NCBI GenBank assembly: GCA_024169445.1
Contig: JALKFA010000001.1
Span: forward strand, 682,001 to 746,000
DNA: 64,000 nucleotides
Source: Buttiauxella agrestis ATCC 33320
GTDB lineage: Bacteria; Pseudomonadota; Gammaproteobacteria; Enterobacterales; Enterobacteriaceae
Reading direction: 5' to 3'
Below are positions 10,228-19,921 of this stretch, in pieces (within the stretch, counting starts at the first letter, position 1; each line of letters opens with the position of its first letter). Below the pieces are notes generated by a model. It was not told the DNA's origin, did no database searches, and saw only the letters and a list, made by a program, of their open reading frames with translations. Made by a program: the position numbers and the translations under genes.

Positions 10228-12410
10228 TCAGCCTCCCGTACCAGCCAAATGGTCGACAGCGGTGGCAGCGTCAAACTTAAAGAGTGATCGCGCCCGTGGC
10301 TTGGGATCGCATCGCTGTGTACCGCCCCGCTGTTCCCGGCATTGCTGCCGTGATAATGCATTGAGTCAGTATTCAGTTCTTCACGCCAGCGTCCTGGCTG
10401 GTTAATGCCGAAGCGATAGTGGTAACGCGGCACCGGCGTAAAGTTGCTGGCGACAATGATTTCATTACCTTGTGAGTCGCGGCGCACAAAGATAAATACC
10501 GAGTTAACGTTGTCTTCCACCACCAGCCATTCGAAACCGTAACTATCAAAATCCAGCTCGTGCATCGCAGCATGTTGGCGATAAGTGCGGTTCAAATCAC
10601 GCACCAGACGTTTCACGCCGTGGTGCCAGTTGTCGCCGCCTTCCAGCAAGTGCCAGTCTAGGCTGCTGTCATGGTTCCACTCGCGCCCTTGAGCAAACTC
10701 ATTGCCCATAAACAGCAACTTCTTGCCAGGGAAGGCCCACATCCAACCGTAATAAGCACGCAAGTTGGCAAACTTTTGCCAGGCATCGCCAGGCATGCGG
10801 TCGAGAATCGATTTTTTACCGTGTACCACTTCATCGTGCGACAACGGCAGGACAAAGTTTTCGGTGCTGTTGTACAACATGCCGAAGGTCATTTTGTCGT
10901 GGTGATACTGGCGATGCACCGGGTCAAGCTTCATGTAGTCGAGAGTGTCGTGCATCCAGCCGAGGTTCCATTTAAACCAGAAACCCAGTCCGCCCATCGA
11001 CGCTGGACGCGACACGCCCGCAAAGTCGGTCGACTCTTCCGCCATGGTCACGGCACCAGGCGTTTGCTCGCCAATGATGCGGTTGGTGCTACGCAAAAAT
11101 TCGATCGCCTCGAGGTTTTCACGGCCGCCTTTATCGTTGGGGATCCACTCGCCTGGCTGGCGGCTGTAATCGCGGTAAATCATCGACGCCACCGCATCAA
11201 CGCGCAAACCGTCAATGCCGAAACGCTCAATCCAGTACAGACCATTGCCGACCAGATAGTTGCTGACTTCACGCCGCCCATAGTTGTAAATCAGGGTGTT
11301 CCAGTCCTGGTGATAGCCTTCGCGCGGGTCGCCATGTTCGTACAGCGACGTACCATCGAATTTCGCAAGCCCGGCGTCATCCGTCGGGAAATGCCCTGGC
11401 ACCCAGTCGAGCAACACGTTTAAGCCCGCAGCATGTGCGGCATTGATAAAGTAACGGAAGTCTTCTCGCGTGCCGAAACGGCGCGTCGGCGCATACAGCC
11501 CTTGTGGCTGGTAACCCCAACTGCCATCGAACGGGTGTTCGTTAATCGGCAACAGCTCGAGGTGGGTAAAGCCCATCTCTTTCACGTACGGCACCAGTTG
11601 GTCCGCCAGTTCGCGGTAACTGAGCCAGAAATTATTATCAGTGTGGCGGCGCCACGACCCGAGATGCACTTCGTAAATTGAAATTGGCTGATCGAAGCCA
11701 TTGGCGCGCTGGCGCGCAGGGCTAAGGGTGGTTTTTTCCGGTAACCCGCAAATCAGCGATGCCGTTTCCGGGCGCATTTGCGACTCAAACGCATACGGGT
11801 CGGCCTTCAGGCGCAGATGCCCGTCGGTATCAATCAGTTCGAATTTGTATAACTGCCCAGGGTGAGCGCCAGGGATAAAGAGTTCCCAGATCCCGCTTTC
11901 GCGGCGTAAACGCATCGGATGGCGACGGCCGTCCCAATAGTTAAACTGGCCAACGACGGAAACACGGCGGGCGTTAGGTGCCCAAACGGAGAAACGCGTG
12001 CCGGTGACGCCATCCATCGTGTCGGCGTGCGCACCGAGAGTTTCATAAGGACGCAAATGCGTACCTTCGGACAACAGCCAACTATCCACTTCCTGGATTA
12101 GCGGCCCAAAGCGGTAAGGATCATCAATGAGATTTTCATGGCCATGCCACATGACGGCCAGTTGATAACGGAATGGATTTTTACGCCGGGGAATAACCCC
12201 GCAAAAGAAACCGCGCGAATCAAGGCAGTCTAATTTACCGACCTTCCCCCCAGTTTTTGGTTCGATAACCCACACTTCGGTGGCGTCAGGTAACAGGGCA
12301 CGCACTTCCAGCCCGGCATCCGTTTTATGCATTCCCAGCAAGGAAAAAGGATCAGCAAAGTGACCCGCAATTAGCGCATTTATCACGTCTTTTTCTGGAT
12401 GAACAGACAT
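10224..12410 (-). CDS. glgB: 1,4-alpha-glucan branching enzyme
   Basis: A 728-residue GH13 branching enzyme that introduces alpha-1,6 links into glycogen. An N-terminal extension and CBM48 domain ([18 protein letters not shown]) precede the (beta/alpha)8 barrel. The catalytic regions are present: [20 protein letters not shown] with the nucleophile Asp, MAEEST with the acid/base Glu, and [11 protein letters not shown]. It is the first gene of the minus-strand glg operon. The 260-bp upstream region holds a perfect 12-bp palindrome at 12462. Its length equals that of E. coli GlgB. Confidence 0.97.
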   Translation of the reverse strand: MSVHPEKDVINALIAGHFADPFSLLGMHKTDAGLEVRALLPDATEVWVIEPKTGGKVGKLDCLDSRGFFCGVIPRRKNPFRYQLAVMWHGHENLIDDPYRFGPLIQEVDSWLLSEGTHLRPYETLGAHADTMDGVTGTRFSVWAPNARRVSVVGQFNYWDGRRHPMRLRRESGIWELFIPGAHPGQLYKFELIDTDGHLRLKADPYAFESQMRPETASLICGLPEKTTLSPARQRANGFDQPISIYEVHLGSWRRHTDNNFWLSYRELADQLVPYVKEMGFTHLELLPINEHPFDGSWGYQPQGLYAPTRRFGTREDFRYFINAAHAAGLNVLLDWVPGHFPTDDAGLAKFDGTSLYEHGDPREGYHQDWNTLIYNYGRREVSNYLVGNGLYWIERFGIDGLRVDAVASMIYRDYSRQPGEWIPNDKGGRENLEAIEFLRSTNRIIGEQTPGAVTMAEESTDFAGVSRPASMGGLGFWFKWNLGWMHDTLDYMKLDPVHRQYHHDKMTFGMLYNSTENFVLPLSHDEVVHGKKSILDRMPGDAWQKFANLRAYYGWMWAFPGKKLLFMGNEFAQGREWNHDSSLDWHLLEGGDNWHHGVKRLVRDLNRTYRQHAAMHELDFDSYGFEWLVVEDNVNSVFIFVRRDSQGNEIIVASNFTPVPRYHYRFGINQPGRWREELNTDSMHYHGSNAGNSGAVHSDAIPSHGRDHSLSLTLPPLSTIWLVREAE

Positions 12411-12628
12411 GGATTTTGTCCTGTTTTTTGTCTTATCCTGACGCTACGCTTACGCGCTCAGGATAACGTTATCATTGACCCAACGGGCAGCGTAAATGAA
12501 CTCCTGTAAGCTGCTCCGCCCAACAACCTATCAAGACGGTTTTTTCCGCCCTGAATAAAGCATAGCCAACGCGCTGTTTTACTCCTGAAAAATAATTAAT
12601 AACGATCATACGCTCCATGTATGACGCG

Positions 12629-12654
12629 AAAAAAAAGGGGCTGCAATGCCCCTT
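12629..12654 (-). terminator. Rho-independent terminator of asd
   Basis: Read on the minus strand, AAGGGGC-attgca-GCCCCTT runs into a tract of T residues 16 nt beyond the asd stop. This is a typical intrinsic terminator separating asd from the glg promoter region. Confidence 0.8.
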
Positions 12655-12670
12655 ATGTAAACAAGTGTAC

Positions 12671-13777
12671 TTATGCGAGCAGACGCAACATTCTACGTAA
12701 CGGTTCTGCAGCACCCCACAGAAGCTGGTCACCCACGGTGAACGCTGAAAGGAATTCAGGGCCCATATTGAGTTTACGCAGGCGTCCAACTGGCGTGGTC
12801 AGCGTGCCGGTGACGGCAGCAGGCGTCAGTTCGCGCATGGTGATCTCGCGATCGTTTGGCACCACTTTCGCCCACTCGTTATGCCCGGAAAGCATCGCTT
12901 CAATGGTTGGCAGAGAGACATCTTTCTTCAGTTTGATGGTGAATGCCTGGCTGTGGCAGCGCAATGCGCCCACGCGAACACACAAGCCATCAACTGGAAT
13001 AATCGTGCCGGTGTTGAGGATTTTGTTAGTCTCAGCCTGGCCTTTCCACTCTTCGCGGGTCTGGCCGTTATCCAGCTGCTTGTCAATCCACGGGATCAGG
13101 CTTCCTGCTAGTGGCACGCCAAAGTTATCCGTTGGCAGGCCGCCGCTACGGGTCAAGTCAGTCACTTTGCGCTCGATGTCCAGAATGGCAGACGCAGGAT
13201 CAGCCAGTTCAGCCGCAACGTGATTATGCAGTTGGCCCATCTGGCTCAGCAGTTCACGCATATGACGCGCACCGCCGCCGGACGCTGCCTGATAAGTCGC
13301 CACAGACACCCAGTCAACCAGGTCATTCGCAAACAAGCCGCCGAGGGACATCAGCATCAGGCTGACGGTACAGTTACCGCCAACAAAGGTTTTGACGCCA
13401 TTGTTCAGCCCTTCCTGAATGACGTGCTGGTTAATTGGGTCAAGAATGATGATGGCGTCATCTTTCATACGCAGTGAAGAAGCGGCATCAATCCAGTAAC
13501 CCTGCCAACCGCTTTCACGAAGCTTTGGATAGATTTCGTTGGTATAATCGCCGCCCTGGCAGGTAATGATAATATCCAGCGCTTTCAACGCTTCCAGGTC
13601 ATAAGCATCTTGCAGGGTGCCATTATTCTGGCCTGCAAAAGACGGGGCCGCGAGGCCGAGCTGAGAAGTGGAGAAGAAAACCGGACGAATGGCGTCAAAG
13701 TCGCGTTCCTCAACCATGCGCTGCATGAGAACGGAACCGACCATACCGCGCCAACCGATAAAACCAACATTTTTCAT
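12671..13777 (-). CDS. asd: Aspartate-semialdehyde dehydrogenase
   Basis: A 368-residue cytoplasmic enzyme that reduces aspartyl 4-phosphate to aspartate semialdehyde with NADPH. This is the branch point to lysine/diaminopimelate, threonine and methionine. The N-terminal NADP loop is [12 protein letters not shown]. The catalytic cysteine is Cys136 in [12 protein letters not shown], and the catalytic histidine lies in ALRCHSQAF. It matches the E. coli enzyme throughout. It is a single-gene unit with its own terminator, divergent from yhgN across 147 bp. Confidence 0.97.
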   Translation of the reverse strand: MKNVGFIGWRGMVGSVLMQRMVEERDFDAIRPVFFSTSQLGLAAPSFAGQNNGTLQDAYDLEALKALDIIITCQGGDYTNEIYPKLRESGWQGYWIDAASSLRMKDDAIIILDPINQHVIQEGLNNGVKTFVGGNCTVSLMLMSLGGLFANDLVDWVSVATYQAASGGGARHMRELLSQMGQLHNHVAAELADPASAILDIERKVTDLTRSGGLPTDNFGVPLAGSLIPWIDKQLDNGQTREEWKGQAETNKILNTGTIIPVDGLCVRVGALRCHSQAFTIKLKKDVSLPTIEAMLSGHNEWAKVVPNDREITMRELTPAAVTGTLTTPVGRLRKLNMGPEFLSAFTVGDQLLWGAAEPLRRMLRLLA

Positions 13778-13924
13778 AGAGACTAATCCTGCGAAGAAGA
13801 TGTGTGCGTTGTGTGCATTAATTGGAAACAGCCTTCACATTACAAAATGCTGCCAAAGTCGCAAGTGAAATTAATCAATGATATGCAAGCGATTAGAAAT
13901 ACAACTTATTAGAGACAATTATTC

Positions 13925-14518
13925 ATGACCGAAATCATTTCTGCGGCAGTGCTGTTAATCCTGATTATGGACCCGCTGGGCAACCTGCCGATCTTTATGT
14001 CAGTGCTCAAACATACCGAGCCAAAACGCCGCCGCGCCATCATGATCCGCGAGCTGCTGATTGCGCTGATCATCATGCTGATTTTCTTATTCGCCGGAGA
14101 AAAAATTCTCGCATTCCTTAACTTACGCGCCGAAAGCGTTTCCATATCCGGCGGGATTATTCTGTTCCTGATTGCGATTAAAATGATTTTCCCAAGCCAT
14201 GAAGGTAATGCCTCTGGCCTGCCTGCGGGTGAAGAACCGTTTATCGTGCCGCTGGCAATCCCGCTGGTTGCCGGACCGACGCTGCTGGCGACATTAATGT
14301 TGTTATCGCACCAGTATCCGAATCAGATGGGGCATTTAGTGATCGCGTTACTGCTGGCCTGGGGCGGTACCGTGGCAATTTTGCTGCAATCTTCGCTGTT
14401 CTTGCGCCTGCTGGGCGAGAAAGGTGTGAATGCGCTGGAACGCCTGATGGGCCTGGTGTTGGTGATGCTGGCAACGCAGATGTTCCTCGATGGCCTGCGG
14501 GTGTGGATGAAGGGATAA
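13925..14518 (+). CDS. yhgN: MarC/NAAT-family inner-membrane protein YhgN
   Basis: A 197-residue membrane protein with about six hydrophobic segments, in the MarC (UPF0056) family. The family motif MDPLGNLPIFMSVLK is near residue 17 and LAIPLVAGPTLLATL near residue 108. Length and sequence follow E. coli YhgN. The transported substrate, if any, is not established. It is divergent from asd, as in E. coli. Immediately after its stop the expected E. coli neighbour (gntU) is absent and a mobile-element copy begins. Confidence 0.93.
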   Translation: MTEIISAAVLLILIMDPLGNLPIFMSVLKHTEPKRRRAIMIRELLIALIIMLIFLFAGEKILAFLNLRAESVSISGGIILFLIAIKMIFPSHEGNASGLPAGEEPFIVPLAIPLVAGPTLLATLMLLSHQYPNQMGHLVIALLLAWGGTVAILLQSSLFLRLLGEKGVNALERLMGLVLVMLATQMFLDGLRVWMKG

Positions 14519-14540
14519 ACTTGCGTCCCCTCTCCCCCAA

Positions 14541-14963
14541 CTGTCTCTTGTACACATCTTTGAAGAACAGTTCCTGCCAATTCGGAGAAGGTTCCGTTCA
14601 CCAGGCGATTGAATGTTTATGTCGCCACGAAACCGGTGAACGTCTTAGGGTGGCCACCGTCGCCACCCTAAGGACCCGGACTCCCGGCAAATAAATCGCC
14701 GCAAGCGGTAAACCTCCATTTAGCCTCCGTGTCAGGGTCGGTTGCGATTCGTTCCCGACGATCGCGCCCTCCAGCCGTTCCCGACGGCTGGACCCTGCCA
14801 CCTGGAGTCAAAATGGAGGCGATTTAAGCCGGACCCGAAATTCAAGGTCAAAGTCATAAGCCAGAGCGGTTTTGACCTTGTTCCCGGCTTCGATCGCACC
14901 GTTTGCGGGAATTACAGAGATAACTGAACGCACGGGTGAACGGAAAACCTGCGGGGCTGACAG
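14541..14963 (+). mobile_element. Decayed copy (copy 1) of an IS50-ended structured element
   Basis: The left end is CTGTCTCTTGTACACATCT, close to the 19-bp ends of IS50/Tn5. The segment from about 14582 to 14890 is nearly identical to the complete copy at 51869-52520, with about ten differences over 310 bp by eye. This copy lacks about 190 bp of the centre and 47 bp near the right end, leaving only the last bases GACAG. No transposase is present. The flanks (CCCCTCTCCCCCAA on the left, CCCTCAGGGAGAGAG on the right) look like two halves of the CCCTCTCCC repeat family. No clean target duplication is seen. Confidence 0.75.
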
Positions 14964-14985
14964 CCCTCAGGGAGAGAGTTAATTG

Positions 14986-15015
14986 TAGGGCGGGCAAGCG
15001 CAAGCGCCCCCGCCA
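14986..15015. repeat. REP-like palindrome
   Basis: GTAGGGCGGGCAAGCGCAAG followed by CGCCCCCGCC is an imperfect REP-type palindrome with a central GCGCAAGCGC. It lies just after the stop of yicI on the minus strand, where REP elements commonly sit. Confidence 0.6.
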
Positions 15016-15021
15016 CAAACA

Positions 15022-17346
15022 TTAAAGCTCGATAACCAATCCCGCCTCGTACGAATCCGGTGTAATCACCACACCGTGTTCACCCGCTGCACTCTTGCCT
15101 TGCTTCACGCCTTTCACACTGCCGATATTACGCAGACACAGCGTCCAGTCTTTCGCCTGGCCTGCGCTTTGTACCGCCAGCGTATTGCCTTCGCGACGCA
15201 CCTTCAGCGTGAAGACAACCGAACCGTCTGCCGCCGGGACTTCACAAATCGCCTCGCGGCCATCGTCCAGGTTAAACAGCTGGAAAGCGGTGCCTTCGTG
15301 CCACGCGTAATCTGGTTTCTGGTCATTATTACCCAGCGCCAACAGCGTATTGTCACGCACATAAACCGGCAGGCTCTGGAAATCATGCTGCTCTTTATGC
15401 CAGCGGCTACCTTGCGCTTGCTGGTTGTTGAGCAGATGCGTCCAGCGCCCTTCTGGCAGATAGAACTGCACGTCGCCCGCCTCAGAGAACACCGGCGCAA
15501 CCATCACTGAATCACCCAGCATGTACTGGCGGTCGAGATAATCGCAGCCCGGATCGTCCGGGAACTCCAGCATCATGGCGCGCATCATCGGCGTACCGAA
15601 CTCTGCGGCCTGCGCTGCCTGACGGTACAGATACGGCATCATGCGCGATTTCAGCTGCGTGAAGTGGCGCACCACATCGCAAGCTTCGTCGTCATACGCC
15701 CATGGCACACGGTAGGATTTGCTGCCATGCAGGCGGCTGTGGCTGGAAAGCAGCCCGAATGCGCACCAGCGTTTATAAACATGCGCCGGAGCGGTGTTTT
15801 CGAAGCCGCCAATATCGTGGCTCCAGAAACCAAAACCAGACATGCCGAGCGACAAACCACCGCGCAGACTTTCTGCCATTGACTCATAGTTGGCATAGCA
15901 GTCGCCGCCCCAGTGAACCGGGAATTGTTGTGCGCCAACGGAGGCCGAACGGGCAAACAGTACGGCTTCTTCGTCGCCCAGTTCCTGCTTGAGCACGTTC
16001 CACACCAGCTCGTTATAAATGAACGCGTAATGGTTATGCATTTTCTGCGGGTCGGAGCCATCGTGCCACACCACATCGGTTGGGATGCGCTCGCCGAAGT
16101 CAGTTTTGAAGCAATCCACACCCATGCGCACCAGGCGTTTCAGATGGCTTGCGTACCAGTCGCAAGCCGCCGGATTGGTGAAATCAACAATCGCCTGGCC
16201 TGGCTGCCATTTATCCCACTGCCACACCGCGCCGTTCGGGCGTTTCAGCAGATAGCCTTTTTCCATCCCTTCGCGGAACAGCGGAGATTTCTGACCAATG
16301 TACGGGTTAATCCACACGCAGATTTTCAGACCACGCGCTTTCAGGCGTTTCAACATGCCTTCAGGATCGGGGAAGGTCACCGGGTCCCACTCGAAATCAC
16401 ACCACTGGAAGGCTTTCATCCAGAAGCAGTCGAAGTGGAACACATGCAGCGGCAAATTACGTTCGGCCATGCCGTCGATAAAACTATTCACCGTCGCTTC
16501 GTCGTAGTTGGTGGTAAAGGAAGTGGTGAGCCACAGGCCAAACGACCACGCTGGCGGCAGCGCCGGGCGGCCAGTGAAGCGGGTGTAACGGTCAAGAACC
16601 GCTTTCGGCGTTGGGCCGTCAATCACGAAATATTCGAGATATTCACCTGCGACGCTGAACTGCACTTTGGATACTTTTTCGGAACCGACTTCAAAGGAGA
16701 CACATTCCGGATGGTTCACCAGCACGCCGTAGCCACGGTTAGTGAGGTAGAAAGGAATGTTTTTGTAAGATTGCTCGGTGCTGGTGCCGCCATCGCGGTT
16801 CCAGGTTTCCACCGTCTGGCCGTTTTTCACCAGCGCGGTAAAACGCTCGCCCAGACCATAAACCGTTTCGCCAACGCTCAAATCCAGGCGCTCGAACATG
16901 TGCGTGTTGCCGCTGTTAGCATCCTGCACATAACCGTTATTTTTCACCGCACTGCCGGTGATGCGCACGCCATCGCGCAGGAAATCCAGCGCCCATTCAA
17001 CACCTTTGGTGACACGCACCGCCAGATTGCCGCTTTTCAACTCGGCAAATTCAGCGGTGTTTTGCATCGACACTTTCACGTCGTGCAACACGTTCAGTGG
17101 ATAATGCGGGCCGTTATCCACCGCGCCCTGGAAATGCTCGATACGCACGCCGACCACACCTTCCTGCGGGGAGAAAAAGCGTAACGTAAACAGTGGGGTA
17201 TCAAGCTGATTTCCCCGCTCGCGCACATCCTTCATGCCTGCATACACCACCATCTCATTACCCTGCTGTTCCACATCAAACACTTGCACCGGGTGGATAA
17301 GCGCTAAACCGGGCTGGATAAGCCAGTTACCGTCACTAATTTTCAT
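15022..17346 (-). CDS. yicI: Alpha-xylosidase YicI (GH31)
   Basis: A 774-residue GH31 glycosidase that releases xylose from alpha-xylosides such as isoprimeverose. The N-terminal beta-sandwich is followed by the barrel with the substrate-recognition segment [20 protein letters not shown]. The nucleophile Asp lies in [11 protein letters not shown] and the acid/base Asp in [12 protein letters not shown]. It tracks E. coli YicI along its whole length. In E. coli it follows the transporter gene yicJ and lies near selC. Here selC is present but no transporter gene is adjacent, so the enzyme is encoded alone. Confidence 0.96.
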   Translation of the reverse strand: MKISDGNWLIQPGLALIHPVQVFDVEQQGNEMVVYAGMKDVRERGNQLDTPLFTLRFFSPQEGVVGVRIEHFQGAVDNGPHYPLNVLHDVKVSMQNTAEFAELKSGNLAVRVTKGVEWALDFLRDGVRITGSAVKNNGYVQDANSGNTHMFERLDLSVGETVYGLGERFTALVKNGQTVETWNRDGGTSTEQSYKNIPFYLTNRGYGVLVNHPECVSFEVGSEKVSKVQFSVAGEYLEYFVIDGPTPKAVLDRYTRFTGRPALPPAWSFGLWLTTSFTTNYDEATVNSFIDGMAERNLPLHVFHFDCFWMKAFQWCDFEWDPVTFPDPEGMLKRLKARGLKICVWINPYIGQKSPLFREGMEKGYLLKRPNGAVWQWDKWQPGQAIVDFTNPAACDWYASHLKRLVRMGVDCFKTDFGERIPTDVVWHDGSDPQKMHNHYAFIYNELVWNVLKQELGDEEAVLFARSASVGAQQFPVHWGGDCYANYESMAESLRGGLSLGMSGFGFWSHDIGGFENTAPAHVYKRWCAFGLLSSHSRLHGSKSYRVPWAYDDEACDVVRHFTQLKSRMMPYLYRQAAQAAEFGTPMMRAMMLEFPDDPGCDYLDRQYMLGDSVMVAPVFSEAGDVQFYLPEGRWTHLLNNQQAQGSRWHKEQHDFQSLPVYVRDNTLLALGNNDQKPDYAWHEGTAFQLFNLDDGREAICEVPAADGSVVFTLKVRREGNTLAVQSAGQAKDWTLCLRNIGSVKGVKQGKSAAGEHGVVITPDSYEAGLVIEL

Positions 17347-17628
17347 TATGCCGTCCTTTTCAATGCTGAATTTTTTGGAAACGGTGTGCCCGTGGGTCTG
17401 GTGCGCACCTTCAAAAATGAATGTGAAAAATTCGATATCAAAGGTTGTAAAGCATCGGGGACGGACGATGAATTCTAATTTCTGGTTATCAGATTATGTT
17501 TCTTGATAAGTGTGAGCGGAGTCGCTCTCTTAGCAGACTAAGATTTAAGGAATGGATGTTTTTCGCGCGGTTTGATTGATCTGGCTAATAGTTTCAGAAG
17601 AATCATGGGGTAAAGGGGAAAGCATTGT
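17347..17628. other. Noncoding region upstream of yicI
   Basis: No supported gene is visible. The stretch is relatively AT-rich near 17400-17520 and must hold the yicI promoter. I see no convincing remnant of the yicJ transporter that precedes yicI in E. coli. Confidence 0.5.
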
Positions 17629-17656
17629 TTGGTAAGGGGGAAAAACTGGGTATACT
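17629..17656 (+). promoter_or_regulatory. Probable selC promoter
   Basis: TTGGTA (17629-17634), a 16-bp spacer and TATACT (17651-17656) precede a GC-rich discriminator (GCGCACCGCC), as is typical of stable-RNA promoters. The tRNA begins 31 nt further on. Confidence 0.6.
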
Positions 17657-17687
17657 GCGCACCGCCTCCATGTAGCAATCGAGGCAA

Positions 17688-17782
17688 GGAAGATCGTCGT
17701 CTCCGGTGAGGCGGCTGGACTTCAAATCCAGTTGGTGCCGCCAGCGGTGCCGGGCAGGTTCAACTCCTGTGATCTTCCGCCA
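17688..17782 (+). tRNA. selC: tRNA-Sec (anticodon UCA)
   Basis: This 95-nt sequence is nearly identical to E. coli selC. It has the long acceptor (GGAAGATC pairing with GATCTTCC), anticodon loop CTTCAAA with TCA at 17722-17724, a long variable arm and an encoded CCA end. Compared with E. coli, the variable-arm stem reads GGTGCCGC/GCGGTGCC, which still pairs through two adjacent G-U wobbles, and the T loop reads TTCAA. The tRNA decodes the in-frame UGA of fdoG 10 kb away. Its 3' end is a classical integration site, and an AT-rich cassette follows directly. Confidence 0.97.
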
Positions 17783-17814
17783 TTTTTTATGCTACTTTAT
17801 TAATATTGATCTGC

Positions 17815-18474
17815 TCATATGAAATTAGCTTCAAATCGGCTTGGCGAAAAATTAGTCCCCAACATTTTATCGGAATAATTTGCCAACCAAATTCCCTTTT
17901 GCATTACTGATGAACTTTTATTTTTCAAACACGTTTGGATAATCGAGCCCAATGAGTTTTCAATATCACCTCGTTTAACACCATAAAGATAATTAACAAA
18001 AATCATACCATCGTTTTCTTTGCATATTATCGATGGATAATCATGATCTGCAAATATTAAATCTGCTAAATCTTCCGATAGAACAATCCGTGGATAAACC
18101 GCCTTCTCACTTTCAACTTTATAGGCGTCAATCAATGCAGGGCTAAATATAAAACCAGATTCGCTATAGTGCTTATTTACAGCTATCCCTCCTCTACAAA
18201 GAATGCCTTCATCCAAAAGGAAAAGTTGATACTGAGACACTGCTGAAGCGAAATCAACAAATCCATCACTTGTATAACTCTGAGAGATTACTATAGAATC
18301 AGAGAATTGAATAAGTTTCATCCCAGAACCATTGAAAATATCCCCGCAAGCCTTGTGACACCGATAAAGCCGATTAAGAAATTCTCCTTTATATCCAGAC
18401 TCTCTCTCTTTTTCAACGATAGATTTAAAGCCAAGTATATCGATAAATGCTACGTAATGAATTGACATCTCCAT
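17815..18474 (-). CDS. Class III nucleotidyl-cyclase-fold protein of unknown function
   Basis: A 219-residue AT-rich gene. Residues 8-70 resemble the class III cyclase catalytic domain. FIDILGFK holds Asp12 and FSDSIVIS holds Asp59, the positions of the two metal-binding aspartates. RGGIAVN (94-100) and FSPALIDAYKVES (110-122) match the later part of the fold. Substrate-selecting residues cannot be assigned, so it may be an active cyclase (cAMP, cGMP, or pyrimidine cyclic nucleotide as in Pycsar) or a degenerate sensor. Its ATG follows the stop of the ParA-like gene with no spacing, so the two are surely co-translated. No effector gene of a known Pycsar type is adjacent. Confidence 0.6.
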   Translation of the reverse strand: MEMSIHYVAFIDILGFKSIVEKERESGYKGEFLNRLYRCHKACGDIFNGSGMKLIQFSDSIVISQSYTSDGFVDFASAVSQYQLFLLDEGILCRGGIAVNKHYSESGFIFSPALIDAYKVESEKAVYPRIVLSEDLADLIFADHDYPSIICKENDGMIFVNYLYGVKRGDIENSLGSIIQTCLKNKSSSVMQKGIWLANYSDKMLGTNFSPSRFEANFI

Positions 18475-19545
18475 TTATTTGTCTGCAGCCTCGTACTTAA
18501 ATATAACATTGGATGCCTTTTCAAACAGCCCTTTGTAAAAGGTTATTCTTTCTAGCGCTGACGTCCAGTTGTTGCCACGCCAAGGCTCACCACTGTTTGT
18601 AATAAGGGCAGTATCGGCTTGAACTATATTAAATACAGCTTTACCAACTTCTTGCATTAAAGGTGCTAACTGATTAAAGTCTGGAATTTCTATTACTATA
18701 GCATCATTTTGTGATTTATTATCGGAGGCAGGAAGATATTTTTCATTTGGAATAACAGATTTAAGCTTCGAGTCAATTTCTACTGGAATTCTATTCATCC
18801 ATAACTGATAACCAGGTTTAGCTGCACCCGCAAATTTTTTGAATGCTTGAACAATACATCCTAGAAAAGCAGGATTCCCATGCCGGATAGGCATACCAAG
18901 TTCTTTATAGGTATTTACCGCTTGTTGATGTTCAAGCTCCCATCTTTTTATTATATGACTCAATGTAGACATCGCCTGAACGTTAAATCGATCTGGTGCA
19001 ACAGGAATAAAAAATGCATCACACGTTAAGAAAAATGCCCTTGTTAAAGCTCCTGAACTTGGCCCAACATCTATAAAAATATAATCATAATTATTTTTTT
19101 CAGCCAATCTAACTAAAAAGTCACCTATAGAAACATATGTTCTCATTAGATTAGTTCGTTGACTTAATCTCTGAACATGAGCCTCAGCAAAATCATCTTC
19201 TATAGAAGACAGATCTACAGAGCCTCTAATAATATCTAAATTTTCAATAATATTGCATACTTCAACTTTATCTAAATCAATAAATGCAGAATCTCCTTTT
19301 ATTCTTTGATTCAAAATATCAAGTATATTTGTTCCTGGAAGTTCCCTAATAGTATTATCTCGAGCACTTTCTTCATCCAATCGTTTAATTGTATTCGCCA
19401 ACGCAATTTCTGTTAAGTTGCATTGTGGATCTGCATCTACTATAAGAACTTTTTTTCCAATACCAGATAGATAACTACATAGATTAAATGTAGTCGTAGT
19501 TTTCGACACTCCACCTTTATGGTTGTACAGTGTAATTATTTTCAT
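18475..19545 (-). CDS. ParA/Soj-family ATPase in the selC cassette
   Basis: A 356-residue ParA-type P-loop ATPase. The deviant Walker A is KGGVSKTTT (residues 10-18) with the signature lysine at 10. The A' motif is VDADPQCNL (36-44) and Walker B is YIFIDVGPS (155-163). The C-terminal third has no recognisable DNA-binding domain and is longer than in minimal ParA proteins. Codons and intergenic DNA are AT-rich compared with yicI and the genes after 20 kb, indicating horizontal origin. No ParB or integrase gene is seen; a ribbon-helix-helix gene lies 208 bp upstream on the same strand. The role (partition, localisation or defence) is undetermined. Confidence 0.8.
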   Translation of the reverse strand: MKIITLYNHKGGVSKTTTTFNLCSYLSGIGKKVLIVDADPQCNLTEIALANTIKRLDEESARDNTIRELPGTNILDILNQRIKGDSAFIDLDKVEVCNIIENLDIIRGSVDLSSIEDDFAEAHVQRLSQRTNLMRTYVSIGDFLVRLAEKNNYDYIFIDVGPSSGALTRAFFLTCDAFFIPVAPDRFNVQAMSTLSHIIKRWELEHQQAVNTYKELGMPIRHGNPAFLGCIVQAFKKFAGAAKPGYQLWMNRIPVEIDSKLKSVIPNEKYLPASDNKSQNDAIVIEIPDFNQLAPLMQEVGKAVFNIVQADTALITNSGEPWRGNNWTSALERITFYKGLFEKASNVIFKYEAADK

Positions 19546-19753
19546 TTACGCTCCAAATTTAAAATAATATTTACATAAAAATCATCACTTTTTAAAAGAT
19601 AACATTTTAGGTTCGGTGGTAGATCAAATTACTGATAACTAAAATTTCATTGTGAGACATGGATCAAAAGTTTATGGTTATTCATGGGAACTTTGTCTAA
19701 GATAGTGTAAAATTAATCAGCTTGATATTGAATCAAAATATATTAAAAAGCAT

Positions 19754-19921
19754 TTAATTATTATTTTTCAACTGTAATCTACAAGCCTCCTTCACCCAAG
19801 CACTAAACTGTCCCTTCCCAGCAGCTTTCTCAATCTGTTCCAAAAGCTCATCCTCGAACCGAATATTCTTCATCGTACTTTTTGATCGATCAAAGGCGAG
19901 TTTAGTTTTTTTATCTTGCAT
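19754..19921 (-). CDS. Small ribbon-helix-helix protein (YlcI/YnfO-like)
   Basis: A 55-residue protein encoded on the minus strand (ATG complement 19919-19921, stop 19754-19756). After a lysine-rich start, KSTMKNIRFEDELLEQIE forms a strand plus helix A, and FSAWVKEACRLQLK forms helix B. This is the pattern of Arc/MetJ-type ribbon-helix-helix repressors and resembles the YlcI/YnfO (DUF3950) family. Two identical-type palindromes lie at and just upstream of its start codon, which suggests autoregulation. It precedes the ParA-like gene, an arrangement reminiscent of partition systems that pair ParA with an RHH protein. Confidence 0.7.
   Translation of the reverse strand: MQDKKTKLAFDRSKSTMKNIRFEDELLEQIEKAAGKGQFSAWVKEACRLQLKNNN

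Noticed and set aside
10671-11423. 250-codon plus-strand ORF
   Set aside because: It lies entirely opposite glgB and has no domain or ribosome-binding site; it is a shadow frame.
14541-14559. CTGTCTCTT... ends as sequencing (Nextera) adapter contamination
   Set aside because: The ends differ from the adapter sequence at one to several bases, lie inside the assembly, border 400-650 bp of shared sequence, and copy 2 has flanking duplications. A natural IS50-type end is the better reading.
14598-14801. 67-codon minus-strand ORF in both element copies as a gene
   Set aside because: It runs through hairpins of a structured noncoding element, has no ribosome-binding site and no recognisable domain. 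Its conservation follows from the DNA copies being nearly identical.
15913-17184. 423-codon plus-strand ORF
   Set aside because: It is antisense to yicI and its composition (His-, Phe- and Gln-rich without domains) is that of a reverse-frame shadow of a GC-rich gene.
18475-19545. ParA-like gene as part of an integrated plasmid replicon
   Set aside because: No replication initiator, ParB or centromere-like iteron array is visible nearby.
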